DNA from: Isoetes taiwanensis
Taxonomy: Eukaryota; Streptophyta; Lycopodiopsida; Isoetales; Isoetaceae
Direction: 5' to 3'
NCBI GenBank assembly: GCA_021234155.1
Contig: JAJEKV010000226.1
Coordinates: 310,001-374,000, forward strand
Length of the DNA stretch: 64,000 nucleotides
Shown here: positions 1 to 12,462 of the stretch, in pieces
How the letters are laid out: every line of letters starts with the position of its first letter
Numbering within the stretch: position 1 is the stretch's first letter
The notes under the pieces: model-generated
The model's database searches: none
The model's input: only the letters and a program-made list of their open reading frames with translations
Told to the model about the DNA's origin: nothing
Made by a program: the position numbers and the translations under genes

Positions 1-576
1 CCCACAAAGCAGCTTGAATCAAGGGAAACTAGCGTTGCAATCCTCTCGAGAATAGATGGGGGGCGGTTTTGGTTGTTGAGGCGACCAAAAGCGAGTTCTA
101 AAACCCTAGAAAGCGAAAATGGGCAAGTTAGGGTTCTCCTACTTAAATAGACAAGGGGGTTGGCTAGGGTTTCCAATTATCCCCTTTAGGCATGTGGGAT
201 AATTGGGAAAAGGGCCCACTTGCCTTTAAGGGCTAGGTGGCCAAATGTGCCCACATGGAAATGTATTGCACCCAAATGTGCTCACATGGAAATGTGTGCA
301 CATTAATGAATGTGTACATTGGAAAATGTGCACATTAATTACACCTATGGGTATGGCCCACTTGGCATCAAGTGGCCACATGGAAAATGTGTGCCCACAT
401 TAATGTGTACATTGGAAAATGTGCACATTAATACTAATGCACATTCTTAGCAAGTTGCCCCCTAGGGGCTACCCATTTGGCTACACGTTGGCGTACCGTC
501 GACCGAGGGTGGCGTGTGCAGCGTGGCATTGGCGGTACAATATCGCCGGGGCGTATCTTTGTCTTGGGGCGTCACA
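1..576 (-). repeat. Long terminal repeat (3' LTR, minus-oriented), cut by window start
   Basis: This stretch is repeated almost exactly at 9795-10350: the same order of AT-rich leader, an AAACCCTA-type box, and a run of short repeats built on ACATGGAAATGTG and CACATTAATG. It ends on the right at GGGGCGTCACA, which read on the minus strand is an LTR start (TGTGACGCCCC). The next bases are pyrimidine-rich, as expected for the polypurine tract of a minus-oriented LTR element. The left end lies outside the window. The two copies differ by small indels and substitutions, so the element is not a very recent insertion. Confidence 0.65.
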
Positions 577-592
577 TTCTCCCCACCTTGAA
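577..592 (-). other. Polypurine tract next to the 3' LTR
   Basis: On the minus strand this reads as a purine run (CAAGGTGGGGAGAA) directly before the LTR start TGTGACGCC. A GTGGGGAGAAT-type tract in this place is typical of plant gypsy elements and sets the orientation of the element as minus. A similar tract (TTCTCCCCACCTTGG) recurs at about 612-626. Confidence 0.55.
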
Positions 593-3500
593 ATGATGTC
601 ATCGGCATCATGGTTCTCCCCACCTTGGAATCTTTCTAACACTTGCAATCAACCCGATGCATACGATATACTACTATAATACTTACACATTTATTACGAT
701 TACCTTAAGATAATATTTTTAAATCATTATTACGCCATTACATTATCAAATAAGTTGTCAATTCGTAACTTCTACTAAAATAAGGTACTTATTGGTTTCT
801 ATTATCACAACATTTAGTTTATCACCATTTAACACTTTCATATACAATTATTATTTAAGGTACTCTTCATTCCTTGCAACACATTCCAACAAAATTTGTA
901 AAGGGGTCTTCTTTACCTTTAAAATCTGCATTAATTTTACAATATCTATAATTACATACTTACTATCTTAAAAATTAGAATTACTCTAAGGTAATGTTTA
1001 AGACATTACTATTTCGTTATCCTATTAACTTATCACATCATAACTTTAATCCACGCCAAGGTAATTATTAACCTTACTTAATACAACATTTAAGTTTATC
1101 AAAGTTTATCAATTTCATACAAAATTTACACTTCTAAGGTACCCTTCATCCCTTGCAACACATTATAACAAAATTTGTGTTGCAAGCCTTCGTAGTTCGA
1201 CCTCCTTGCCCTCAGGAGCTCTATTGGCGGCAGGTGCATCGACACTACCTATTATTAATTATTACAAAAATTTTGGTTATATGGTGACCACCCCACCTAT
1301 CTACATGGATGCATGGCTAATCTCCGTAGGAAGAGGGTGGATCTTCCATTATGGCGTGGAGCGGCCTTTATATGCCTATATGCGGCTCATGCCTACACCT
1401 CTAGTTGCCCAGCGTGGAGGATATCCTTCCCGCATGGGGGGCGTGAAGGATAGATTCCTCCTATCAAAGCATATATGGGGCTAAAGGTGCCTTTCCTATC
1501 AATGCATTCCTTAATGACCTCCTTTCTCTCGAGGTCATCTACTCCGATGGGGCCATAGACTTTCTAATCTACCTTCCACTTTCGTCCGGCGGAACGCGGT
1601 CATGCCTACATTGACATTACACCACGCCCTAGAGATCACCGGTAGTGGTCTCATCGCCGGATAACAACGCATGCAATCCATACCAAGCATAGGTTGCATG
1701 CGCGTGATTAATCTTAACTACACATGAAACTAATCTAAACACAAATCAACATGCCTGAGCCAATTTTTTTTTTTTCTGGCTCCCTTAATGCATGTGATTA
1801 ACATAATTACCCTAAGGTAATATTTATGAATTAACATTATCATAGTATTGGATATATTACTTCCGATAGTACAATTAAATTTACTCTAAGCTTTGCAATA
1901 TTTAACGACTTTTTAGATGCGATTATTTAAACAATAACCCTACTTCCGACCTATTGTTACATAGACAAGGTTTTTAATTATCATACACAAGAATTAGATG
2001 TGCTTCTTATTCTCTTCCTTGGGTCTGCATTACCCTTGGAAATATATCCCTAAGATATACTTAAGTATATCCGAATTCTATTTTCTATCTATATTTATAA
2101 GGACCCCGAGGTCATATAGCTATCCTTGGAAGGAATTGCGTCCTTGCGAAGGATCAATTAACATGCTACCTCACATTATCGTTGTTATTTAACTTATTTC
2201 TCTATGATACATATACATGCAACAATTTCTATGCAGTTATTAGGATCTATATTTAACTTATCAATAAGACACATTAAAGCTTATAATACATGCACACCTT
2301 ACCTAAGGCTAGAACGCATTCACCCATTATTTGGCGTTGAGTACTTTGGAGATGACTTGGTCGTTGCATTGCTCCCATAGCTTGCCATAGTTTTGCTCCA
2401 CTTCATTGGTGTAGTTAGCTACTACGTCGGTCTCCGACGTTGAAGGCCTCGGCGAAAAGGTATCTATCTATTTTACGCTCTATTCGGCCGCCATTGCCGG
2501 AGTGAACTCTATTCTCTGGTCGGTCAATTCGATACAAGTACGTTCAATCATAAGATTGAGCCCTCCCACTTTCTTGAAAAGAAATTGGTCTGCACCTTCA
2601 ATGGCGTTGTACACAGCGTCATATCTATTCTCTCCCTTAAGAGGTTATCGCTTCTTATTTCGCATGGGTTACCTACTTAGTTAGAACAATTCTAAACCAC
2701 AAGGTTTTGTCATCATGACAATTCCTTTTGTCTCAAAAGACTATTTGATTACTATAATTCTTATTTTAGATGTACCTTGCATGTACTATTATTTTATTAT
2801 TCTAGAGATTCCCCTTTCTTAGTTATTTAAACTCTTGGAATATTCCTACCAATCGAATTGATGTCATAAGTAACAAGTTGGCGGACTTGTTAGATTACTT
2901 CTTTTCTTTCAGGTTGGATTATTCTTTAGGAGATACTAGATTTATACATGGTCAACAATTATCCTAGTAATGATTCCTTCTTAGTGAGGAGATCAATCTC
3001 ACCAAGTGGTTTCAATACATTGGATGTGCGTTAACAATGTCGTGTATAATTATAGTTACTCCTATGCATTTCCTTCCCAATCTTCACGCTTAGCTCAATA
3101 TTGGGGCAATCCTTTGTGAGAATATGGAAATGCCTTCTAATCCCAATATGGATGTTACCATCCATACATTTTAACCTACTAGGCCCCGTGGCCTTAGATC
3201 TTTGAGCTTGCTAGAAGCTCATCCGGCTCGTTACTGCTTGAAGGAGCAAGGTAACGTTCTTAGAATATTTCGATACTTGGTCTCCTTGGCGGTGTTTGCT
3301 CTTTGAAGTAGAGGTTGGCGTTGTTTCGCTAGGAGCCTCTCATTCTTTGGTGGCTTTGATGGCGTAGTTGATCGCTTGAAATCTTCCATGCCGCTTTTCA
3401 AAAGCCTGAAGGTGGGCCCGTTGAAAGAGATCTTTCATCTTGAACTCTTTGTCTTGGCGACTAAAGGGGCGACTCGGTATCCGATATTGTTTCTTGACTC

Positions 3501-5898
3501 CATCGATGCCTCATCGTCGAGTTGCAGAAGAGTGTTGGCGATGTTGATTGCTTCACCCTTGCAACTTGCATAACATCTCTTCCTTTGATCTGTTACGCTA
3601 TGGGAGGGAAGGAATAACAAGGGAACTATACATGCAAAACATATAGCTTACATAATTACAATTATACTACTAGAGCTATTAGGTCTCCCTTGTGCCTCCC
3701 CTTGAGTTGCGCACCACCTCCTTGGCAATGTCATCGGTGTTCCTCAGGTGCAATGGTGTTGACGATCTATATCCTCCTATTTATGCGTCCCGCATACCCC
3801 GGGTAACTTGTTGAAATACTTGGGCCCTCAGGCGTTTTTGTATGGCACTGTAGCTTTGCATCACATTCTAACTAAGGTGTGCTTGTCGTTGATGCTCAGG
3901 CATTTCGATGCGCTTCTTGATCCTGTTCTCGGGCAATAATTGTTCCCCCCTTCATGATACTTGAAGCTATTTGAGGCGTCTCTTGAGGTCGTGCGCGATT
4001 CCTTTGGCTATACTCCTCTTGGGTTGTTCTCTTCTAGATTGTTCTTTGAATCGTTCATCCTTGGGTTCACCAAGTTGCATGCAAGGCAGCGTGCAAGTCA
4101 TCGGCTTCGCCTCACCTAGTTGGTTTTTCCATCGAGCTTCCAAACTTCCTCGTTTGATCCCTCGATCGCATGGCTTGGGCGTTAACACGTTCGCGGTGCT
4201 ATCGTCTTCTTGCCTTGAGGTACCCTCCGGTGGCTTTGATTGTGCTTTTGGTTTTGGTCCTCCTGTTGCCTCTAGGGAGCTCGTGGAAGAAGTCGGTTGC
4301 TAGCACTTCTCCGGCTTTGAGTTCGACCTTTGTCCCTCTATGCATGTCGGTCTCTCACGGCAAGTAAAGCATCATGGCTCTCCTCCTGCTGGCTATATTG
4401 TCGGGATGATGGATCCTTATATACGCACATCTTGACCCTTGAGTTGAAGAAGTACACGCCTTAGATATACTCTTGTCGTTGAATAAAGCTTGGCTATTAT
4501 CTTGAACTCTCTTTTTGCGAAGGTGCTTGGTTGCTATCCTTGTCGTTAAGGTGTCGAATGCTTCTACCTTGGGCGTTTGGCGTGCCACATGTCGGGAGAT
4601 ATGGTGGCTTCTTCTCTTCTAATTCTTGGTAGGAGTACGTGAAGCCGTCACCTAGTTGTTGGAGGCATGTCTCCTCATGCGGTGCCTTTAAGTAAGTGCA
4701 TCTCCATCTAATACCGTGTCATAGCGCATCACCTATATTACCACAAAGGTGGAATTATGGTCGTCGAGATGTTGCCTTCTTAGTTGGCTCGTTGATGTCG
4801 GGGTGTTCCTCCTTCCATTGTTGAGGCCACTCATGTCATAAGTTGGCGTCAAGTGCTGCCACTTTGCTACAAGAGGTAGTGTTGCGCCACGGCGATGTCA
4901 CGGTGCCGCGTTGATGATCTTGACATGATCGATTGTTGTCTCTTATTCTAACATTGGGTGGCGGCGGTCTTACGCTTGAGGGCATTTCGAAGTGTTTGGA
5001 GTTGAAGGTTTGCTTGGCCTCTCGTCGTTTCTCCCTTGTAGTTGCTCTTCCATTTTGATCTTGGGCTATAGTTGTGCCTCCTTGCTTCCTCCTTTGGTAG
5101 TCGAAGTGAAGGAGCTTCGATCTAAGCGCTAAATCCGTAAAACATGACTTTAAACCCATGTTTCTCCACTATATATGTGGACATCCTAGATATACAATAG
5201 ACATATCGCATTTACATTGGGAATTTAATTCATCCACTTTTTGCAAAACAACTCACGAAGATCTACCTAATTATTTATACTCCTCTAGGTTTTCCCTTCC
5301 TCCTATCGCATTTGATTCTTAGGGTTTTCTTTGCATCTTCTTGATTCGGGTTGACTCAGGGATTCCTTGAGATCTTTGCTACTATTGTTGAGCTTTATGT
5401 ACGATCGAGCTGATCACCTCAAGTTTGCGAAGAGTGTTCGTCGATGTGATCCTTGAAAAAGATGCTCCTCCTTGTTGTGTATGTTCGTCAGCGAGGAATC
5501 GGTAACCGCTCCGTCCCTACATGCGGTGTGTTGTTGCAAGATTGCTGATTGTGGTGCCATTGATCGAGCTTGAGTAGGGTCACCTGGCTGTTCGCGGTCG
5601 GGCATTCTTGAATGTCTTTGAAGCTCGAGATCGTGGTCGGTGGCGGGCATTGTCATTCCCAGCGGGTTGAATTTACGAGTGCGACTCTGTTGCTTGGGCT
5701 TTGCTTCATTCCGAGGTGGCTCTCGTGCCCGGAAGTGTGGTCATCTCCATTGCACTTACCATAGCTCCTTCTGGTGTAGCTTTTGCGTGATTTCTACCTG
5801 CTGGCTAGGTCGTCTCCTCCGTCCTTTGGGTCCTAACCATTCAGTCTGCACTCCTTGGTGACATAGTAAAGCCGTCCCTTCCTTTGGTTTCTAGGTGT

Positions 5899-6652
5899 TC
5901 ACCGGTCCGGGAATTCTGTTTGAGCAGAGAATATTCTCCTCCTTGGTCTTGCCCCTAGTCGTCTGAGGGCCTTCGAGTGGAAATGTTCCTTGATATCGTC
6001 TCCCTCCCTCTCATGGTCTCCTACCTTTTGGAACCGATGAAAGTTCTCTATTTGGTGCAAGGGGCTGGGAGGCTCATCTTGGTCAGCCTTAGGTGCTTTG
6101 TGGTTGCCTAGCTTGGTTACTCCTTTTGTTGGCGTTGCGCTTTGAGGCTGGCTGGGCTGCAAGGTGGTGGTGATCTTCCCTCCGGTTTCCTGCTCGGCTC
6201 GTGCGCCATGGGTTGTCTCCTCGGCGGAAGATTATGCCCTCGGCCTAGCTTCGTGATGCTAGCGCGACATCGATGCCTAACATCTTCTGTACGTATTTTT
6301 GTTGTCTGGCGTTCTTCCATTTTGAAACTCATGCGTCGAGTTGGTGAAGGCGTTGAGATCCTCTTCGATGTGTGAGCTTCGTGGGCGTGGTAGCAGGGAG
6401 GTTGACATCTAGAACATTCTTGGTGCCGTTGGTTACCAATATTCTTCCCATTTGATGGAGATTGATGATAGGTCGGTGGTGTCCTGTTCTACTCGTTTGT
6501 CGGTTGAGGTGTTTGTCGTTGTGCTTCCCTCTCTTGGGTCTGCTTTTCGGTCTCCTCTTCTTATCTGTTTGTACATCGGCTGGGACCTTGATGTCTTCAA
6601 GAAGTTGCGCCTCTCGCTCGTCTGTGGCTCTGGCCCTGTACTTCGAAAGCAA
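5899..6652 (-). pseudogene. Possible decayed gag-like coding region
   Basis: Three overlapping open stretches in different frames on the minus strand together give about 240 residues rich in K, R, E and Q, starting with a segment that contains RATDEREAQLLEDIKV. Basic, charged composition and position downstream of the 5' LTR fit gag, but there is no CCHC motif or other diagnostic residue. The frame changes twice. This is a weak call; the region may be non-coding. Confidence 0.2.
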
Positions 6653-7376
6653 CTCTCGTATATCCTAGAGTCTAAGGGTCTACTTGAAGGGCTCTCCTAC
6701 CTTTTTGGGCTCTATAAGCAAGCAAGATGGCTCGAGCAGCATTGTGGAACATCTCTTTAATCTACAAGTCTATGGACATTAGGCGTGTGGTATGGCATGA
6801 AATGAGGGTTTGTTTTGCAAAGCCCTCATGGTGTTTGAGTATACTCTAAGGTCCTAGCAAAGTTGGTTTGGGGGTCCAATCTCTACACATGGAATGACTT
6901 GGGCAGCTCTAGGCTCTAGCTCCTTTCTAGGTATCCTGGCAATAGGGAGTGTCAATGTGGTGGCTATATAAGTCAAACTCTATTAGAAGGACCTGAGGGG
7001 AATTAGGTCAAGGTTTATGCCTTTGGCTCGGCGAGAGGTGGTGTACCAACTTGGTTGGACTTGGGTTGCTATGCTAAAGGTCTAGATGACTATAACAAAG
7101 GGGTGTTCTGAGCACTTCTACCTAGGAGTAAGGCATCAGCTTTGAGCGAGATCAATACTTGCGAGCTACTAATGGGGTATGCTTCTATTTACAACAAACC
7201 CACGGTTTGGGAAAACAATTCAAGGGTTTGAGCAATTTTGGTCATTTTGAGATGGGGTTTGACATTTCTATCCTAATTTGAGGTCATAAATGGATTCTAG
7301 GCTGTAGCGGTCCCTATTGCAACAAATTTCAGGTGATTTGGACTCTGTAGCTCAAGTTATGGGGTTTGAAAAATTG

Positions 7377-8466
7377 GATGTCTCTAAGAGTCTTGTGAGG
7401 GGGTGTTAGGTTGGGACCTAAGTGGCCTCTGGCGCACTCTTGGAGTCATTGGCCTATCTACGCCCTAATGGATGCCAAGAATCCATTTGGGAGGGGTAAA
7501 TTCCTATTAGTTTTCTTCCTAAATGCAAGTTTCTTTGTTTTATTACTACGTTTGGAGCAAGTAGGGCTAATCAAGGCCCGGTTGGTTGGATGACTCTAAG
7601 AGTCTTGTGAGGAGGGGTTAGGTTGGGACCTAACTATGCTCTGGCGCACTCTTGGAGTCGTTGGTCAAAATCGCATTTGCTCGGATCGTACCTAATGAAT
7701 ACACATTTTTTAAACAACTATATATCTTTATTATTGAAATTTTCATACATCACATATAAACACATTGTAGTTACTAAAAAGGCTTGTGTTCTATTTATCG
7801 TCCTCTTGATATGCCATGAGTCTCATGTCTCGGTGTCTTTTGCGTGGGGCGTGCGCCAATGAGTCTTCAAGTGTTGCGACCTCCATCTACGCCTTGCTTA
7901 ATTTCTTGGTTTGTTGATGAAATCCTCCATATCTCGAATCGAAGCTAGGTCTTCTTCAACCATTTTCTCTCGAACCCCTCTAAGCATCTTGTGAGGAGGG
8001 TATTAGATCCAGACCTAACTATGCCCTTGGGCGCACCCTTAGAGGTGTTGTCCCTTTCCGCTCTAAACTTATCCCCTTTACACAATTTAACATCGTTTCC
8101 CACTAATTTAATCATTATAAACAAGATTCTATTATTACCTTTACCATTTGAGTAAGTTATGATCAATTTTTGAGGTCACTTTTAGGGATGACTCTAAGAG
8201 TCTCTTGAGGAGGGGTTAGGTCGGGACCTAACTATACTCTGGCACTCTTGGAATCGTGTTCAAAAGTGACTTGTATAATGTTTTTCGATGTTTTAACATA
8301 TAATTCTAGCTATTTCAAGCCTTTTTGATTGGGATTTCATCTTTTATTTTACCATTTGGAGTTCCTAAGGCCAAGTTCTAGGGTTCATATGGGGTGACTA
8401 CTCTAAGAGTCTTGCGAGAGGGCCATTAGGTCTGAACCTAACATGCTCTGGCGCACTCTTGGAGAA
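7377..8466. repeat. Five copies of a ~70-bp nested dyad at about 210-bp spacing
   Basis: Copies lie at about 7377-7447, 7592-7659, 7975-8047, 8190-8255 and 8396-8466. The best preserved (7592) starts GACTCTAAGAGTC, has TTAGGTTGGGACCTAA in the centre and ends CACTCTTGGAGTC. The outer arms are complementary to each other, and the centre is a perfect inverted repeat (TTAGGT and ACCTAA around TGGG). Each copy can therefore fold into a hairpin with a second hairpin at its tip. The spacers are more diverged than the dyads. In the minus-oriented LTR element the array falls in the leader between the 5' LTR and the possible gag. Confidence 0.7.
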
Positions 8467-9794
8467 TCATTAATAAGAGTGCCTGAAATTTAGTAGGATC
8501 TCTTAAGTGTCTATGTTCTCTAATTATCCTAATCTTAGATAATTACTAGCTCTACCAGGGAAAAAAATTTCCGCTTTCGAGGTTTGAGGATCCTATCAAG
8601 TTAGTACTCTTGGGGCATAGTCGGTGCTTTGCTCTTGGTCTCCAAGAACATTGCTCACGATACCTTTGTGGCGTCCCCTACTCATATCGGTGCCCTCACC
8701 ATATACAAATGAGGAGTTCATCCCCCATACCAGCTCCATGCTAATACGGGGCCCTCCACATGACCTTTGCAACCGTGGCGGGTTCGGTGGGAAGAGTGGA
8801 AGGGTCATTGCGCCCGTCTCCCTGGGGGCCTACCTAGGCTGCGGGCGTAAACATACATGTCGTAGCAGCATACATCAACATCATATGACCATCACGAAGG
8901 ATGGTCCTCCACATATCTGCATAGACAAAGATCGGCACATCACATAGGGAATCCTACCCAAGGCTCGGACTCAAAGGGATGGCCCGGCGGCTTGGGTCTC
9001 GAGTTCATTGCGAGGCCGAGAATTCATGGCAATGGATTTGGTGGCATATGAACATGGCTTAAGGTTGTCCCTCCATCCGCCCCTCACATGCACACTTTGC
9101 AGTGGTGCGAAAAGTGTCGGGACTGGCAGTAGCCGGGATGCATAGCCAAAAGGGCTACTCACGGGCTCATCCTCCCGATTTAGATGGGGCAGGTAGGGAT
9201 CCTCCCTCAGAGATCTACATGCTGACTCAAGGTGACTAGAGGGGCCCTTGCCCGTGTCGGTGAACCAGCGGAAAGTGAACACCACTTCCGCAGGGTGTCG
9301 AGCCCATGCCTTGCCCACCGCAGCGGTGGCAAGCCATTGGACCTAGTCACAATGATCCCGTTGAGGCTTTACACACGGAGGATGGTTCAAGAGTGGGGAC
9401 ATGAACCTCCTTCTCGGCCCGGTCGGCCCCTTCACCCACATCCGGTGTGGCTCTTGTGCCTGAGGCGAGATCTACGAGTGTGCTAGAGAGGCTACTCTAG
9501 GAGCATCTACTACCAAGCTTGAAGTCTCTACCCCCCTTCCCAATACAAAGGAGTTCATAGAGATACATCATACATATACTTCTGAGAGAGAACTAAAGAA
9601 CTAGATCTAATCTACATCATAGAGTTAGGTTCTTTTAGTTAGAATCTACTATCTAGAGATCTAGAGGGGCTGCTATGGGCAATTTAAGAGGCTAAACCCT
9701 ACTGATTCGATGGCTGAAATGGGGTTTAGACTACTAAATTACCTAAATACTGATCCTTGAGTTCCTCCTCGACTGAGCTTCGCCCATCTGGCCA

Positions 9795-10350
9795 AACAGC
9801 TTGAATCAAGGGAAACTAACGTTGCAATCCTCTCGTGAGGTGTTGCGGGAGGCGGTTTTAATTTGTTGAGGCAGCCAAAAGCGAGTTCTAAAACCCTAGA
9901 AACGAAAATGGGCAAGTTAGGGTTCTCCTACTTAAATAGACAAGGGGTTGGCTAGGGTTTCCAATTATCCCCTTTAGGCATGTGGGATAGTGGGGAAAGG
10001 TCCCACTTGCCTTTAAGGGCTAGGTGGCCAAATGTGCCCACATGGAAATGTGTGCACCCAAATGTGCTCACATGGAAATGTGTGCACATTAATGAATGTG
10101 TACATTGAAAAATGTGCACATTAATTGCACCTATGGGTATGGCCCACTTGGCATCAAGTGGCCACATGGAAATGTGTGCCCACATTAATGTGTACATTGG
10201 AAAATGTGCACATTAATACTAATGCACATTCTTAGCAAGTTGCCCCCTAGGGGCTACCCACTTGGCTACACGTTGGCGTACCCGTCGGTCGGGGTGGCGT
10301 GTGCGGCGTGGCGTGGTGTTACAATAATATCGTCCCGGGGCGTATCCGGC
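9795..10350 (-). repeat. Long terminal repeat (5' LTR, minus-oriented)
   Basis: Second copy of the repeat at 1-576, beginning at CAGCTTGAATCAAGGG and remaining alignable to GGGGCGTATC near 10345. Beyond that the two copies diverge, so the outer edge is uncertain or has been replaced by the small element that follows. Small indels and clustered C/G changes separate the two copies. Confidence 0.6.
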
Positions 10351-10361
10351 TGGAATGTCCC

Positions 10362-10779
10362 TGATAGTCACTTCTATCCATTTATGCCGGTGTCTCGGGA
10401 ATGCCCCACAGGCACATTCAAGGTTCGAATACTCGAGCAGTCTACCATGGGCCCGTTACAGTCTCTCCCACTAGAACTATGCTCGTCCTCGAGCATTCAG
10501 GGCTATACCATGTCTATGTCATACTATGTCACAATGATTACCAAGTCTTTACCAAATTACCCATGCATATAGGCACCCATAGAAACTTCGAACTTCGAGA
10601 CACCTTTCGATACCAAGCTGTGGCGTTCCTAACCGGCATGCCCTTAACCAAGCTGGGCAAAACCGTCCTAGGCGTTTATGTGTAGTCACTTCTACCCATT
10701 TATGCCGGTGTCTCGGGAATGCCCCACAGGCACATTCAAGGTTCGAATACTCGAGCAGTCTACCATGGGCCCGTTACAG
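10362..10779 (-). mobile_element. TRIM-like miniature LTR element
   Basis: Two 99-bp direct repeats (10362-10460 and 10681-10779) start TG-TAGTCACTTC and end CCCGTTACA, so they have TG...CA ends. They bracket 219 bp with no useful reading frame. Read on the minus strand, AGTGGGAGAGAC directly precedes the left repeat, as a polypurine tract would. Size and layout fit a terminal-repeat retrotransposon in miniature. No matching 5-bp target duplication was found, and the left repeat abuts the 5' LTR of the large element. The alternative is an unequal duplication within an LTR. Confidence 0.45.
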
Positions 10780-12346
10780 AAGATGGATGAAACTTGAACT
10801 TAACTAGATATCTTTGATAAAATAGAATAGAATAGAATAGTTTTTTTAACGTCCACGGAGACCAATAGGTCATGGGACCCATACAATGGGCTAGTACAAT
10901 CATTACTACTAGGATTAAAAACCCCTGCCTCGAAAGGTTGTCAAGGGAAAAACCTTTGCAGTAATGATGATACTAGACAAGCGGAGATAATGACTACTGA
11001 GGGCTCAGTAAGTGCAGACGTTTATCTAGAACCTCAAGTATGTACAATGCCAAGTCATGTACAGATGGTGCTCTGAGAAGTTGTAGAAGCGTGTCTCCTA
11101 TCTTGATGAGCATCATTTCTTTGCTCTAGCACCTCCTTGTCTCCTTTTAATGTTAGGAGGTTCTGCGTGTTCCATTTTCTACAGAATCTCATGAGAAATT
11201 TCACTTCCCTTATAGGGCATTAATGGGTAAGTTTTGTTTAATGGTATACAAAAAAGCATGTCGCGACATTAGTGCTGGCGAGGTGCTTTTTGCACTTCAT
11301 CGAACTTCTTCATGCCCGTCACCTATTTTTTTCAAGGCCGAATCGGTTCTTTGCGATCACCGTAATTTCCTTCCCATCATCCAGAACGGTTGATCAGCAG
11401 GCCATCTCAGCAATCCGGAATCCTCAAGCCATCTCATCAATCCATCTCATCGATCCCGAATTTGATGCTGCAGAATCATGGTTTCAATTTTGAGTAAGTG
11501 GAAAGATTGGCGGGCAATTGAGAGAGAATGGCGGGCTACCACAGTTTATATTGTTTGAATTGAAGTGCTTTCTTTTGGTGAATTTGCCATGAATTGGGAG
11601 GAAAGATTTCTCCAATGCGCCTGAAGCATAGTGTCACTTTTGATGCTAAAGCTCGATAAAAGCGATTATCCGTGATTTGGAACAACAATCAGGAATTTTT
11701 ATGCTTATGTTCTGCTTGGGGGATAATTTTCTCCATTCAATTGAGAATTGCCCCCTACGTGAGTATTCTTTTTCTTCTATTTGTGAAAGGGCAAATATCG
11801 CTTACAATAGTAATATCCCATCGATCCGAGAGACATGGATGCCATTCTAGAATGGGGCGAGCATGCATGTTTTGCATGCATGCGGTAGCGCATGCGGATT
11901 CACAGTTGGGAGTTCGCTATTTTAGGCTGGCGTTTACGCCGACTTCTCATCGGTAGCTTCCTCTTCTCTCTCAGCGGTACCTTATTCTCTTTGAACCACC
12001 CTCCCCCTTCTTTGTTATTGTATTTTTATCGCGTGCACGCCATCGAATCCCCTCCACTCGGGAGGTTTGTTTTGTCTTGTTGTTTTGTTGGTGATGTGCA
12101 GTGCGGGTTAGCGGCGGCATCTGTTTGACTTTTCCATTCGTGGGTTTTGGGATCGATTTTTATGCCTTACGTTTGTCCAAGCCCCTTGCCAGAGAAGGCT
12201 TATCACTAGGGTTTTTCCTCGAAAACCCGAAAAGGCGGGTTTTTAATCCGGTGATAAGCTTCGGCGAATTACCTAACCAGTCTCTATTAGCATTGTATTT
12301 TGTTGGGGTCCAAATGATATAATTGGATTTTCCCTTTATTTTTTAT
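10780..12346. other. Intergenic, no recognisable gene
   Basis: The interval contains a short TAGAA microsatellite (about 10821-10840) and a nested hairpin at 12198-12259. A pyrimidine-rich stretch at about 11270-12120 looks like leader or promoter DNA. I recognise no protein on either strand. Confidence 0.4.
12198..12259. repeat. Nested hairpin
   Basis: GCTTATCAC (12198-12206) pairs perfectly with GTGATAAGC (12251-12259). Inside, AAAACCCG (12222-12229) pairs with CGGGTTTT (12236-12243) around a 6-base loop. The function is unknown; it could be a short palindromic element or a structured leader just upstream of the transposon end at 12347. Confidence 0.5.
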
Positions 12347-12373
12347 GGGTAGTTCGCATGTGTGCGGCTACCC
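12347..12373. repeat. Candidate left terminal inverted repeat of element 2, itself a hairpin
   Basis: The sequence starts GGGTAGTTCGCA and, after a 4-base loop, ends TGCGGCTACCC, so it is an almost perfect hairpin. Its first 8 bases match the end of element 1 (GGGTAGTT), and it lies about 115 bp upstream of the open transposase frame, as in elements 1 and 3. The preceding 4 bases are TATG. A matching right end with TATG was not found, so the terminus is a candidate only. Confidence 0.4.
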
Positions 12374-12462
12374 ACTATCCACCATTGTAGAAAATCTGCT
12401 GAGATGAATGAGAAGCATCTAGAATCTTGAATTACTGATCAATTGCTTGCAAATTATGATAG

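Larger units (their letters stand above)
577..9794 (-). mobile_element. Internal region of an LTR element lacking recognisable RT (LARD-like)
   Basis: This 9.2-kb interval lies between the two long repeats at 1-576 and 9795-10350. I found no reverse transcriptase, RNase H, integrase or protease motif on either strand. The minus strand holds short, lysine-, arginine- and glutamine-rich open stretches, mainly at 3967-6652, that could be decayed gag, but no zinc knuckle is convincing. The first 2.3 kb (about 660-3000) is AT-rich and without a gene. A large LTR-flanked element with no pol fits a LARD or a badly decayed gypsy element mobilised in trans. A primer-binding site next to the 5' LTR was not recognised. 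Confidence 0.45.

Noticed and set aside
7377..8466. CRISPR array
   Set aside because: Repeats are about 70 bp, imperfect, spaced 210-390 bp apart, and lie in eukaryotic transposon DNA.
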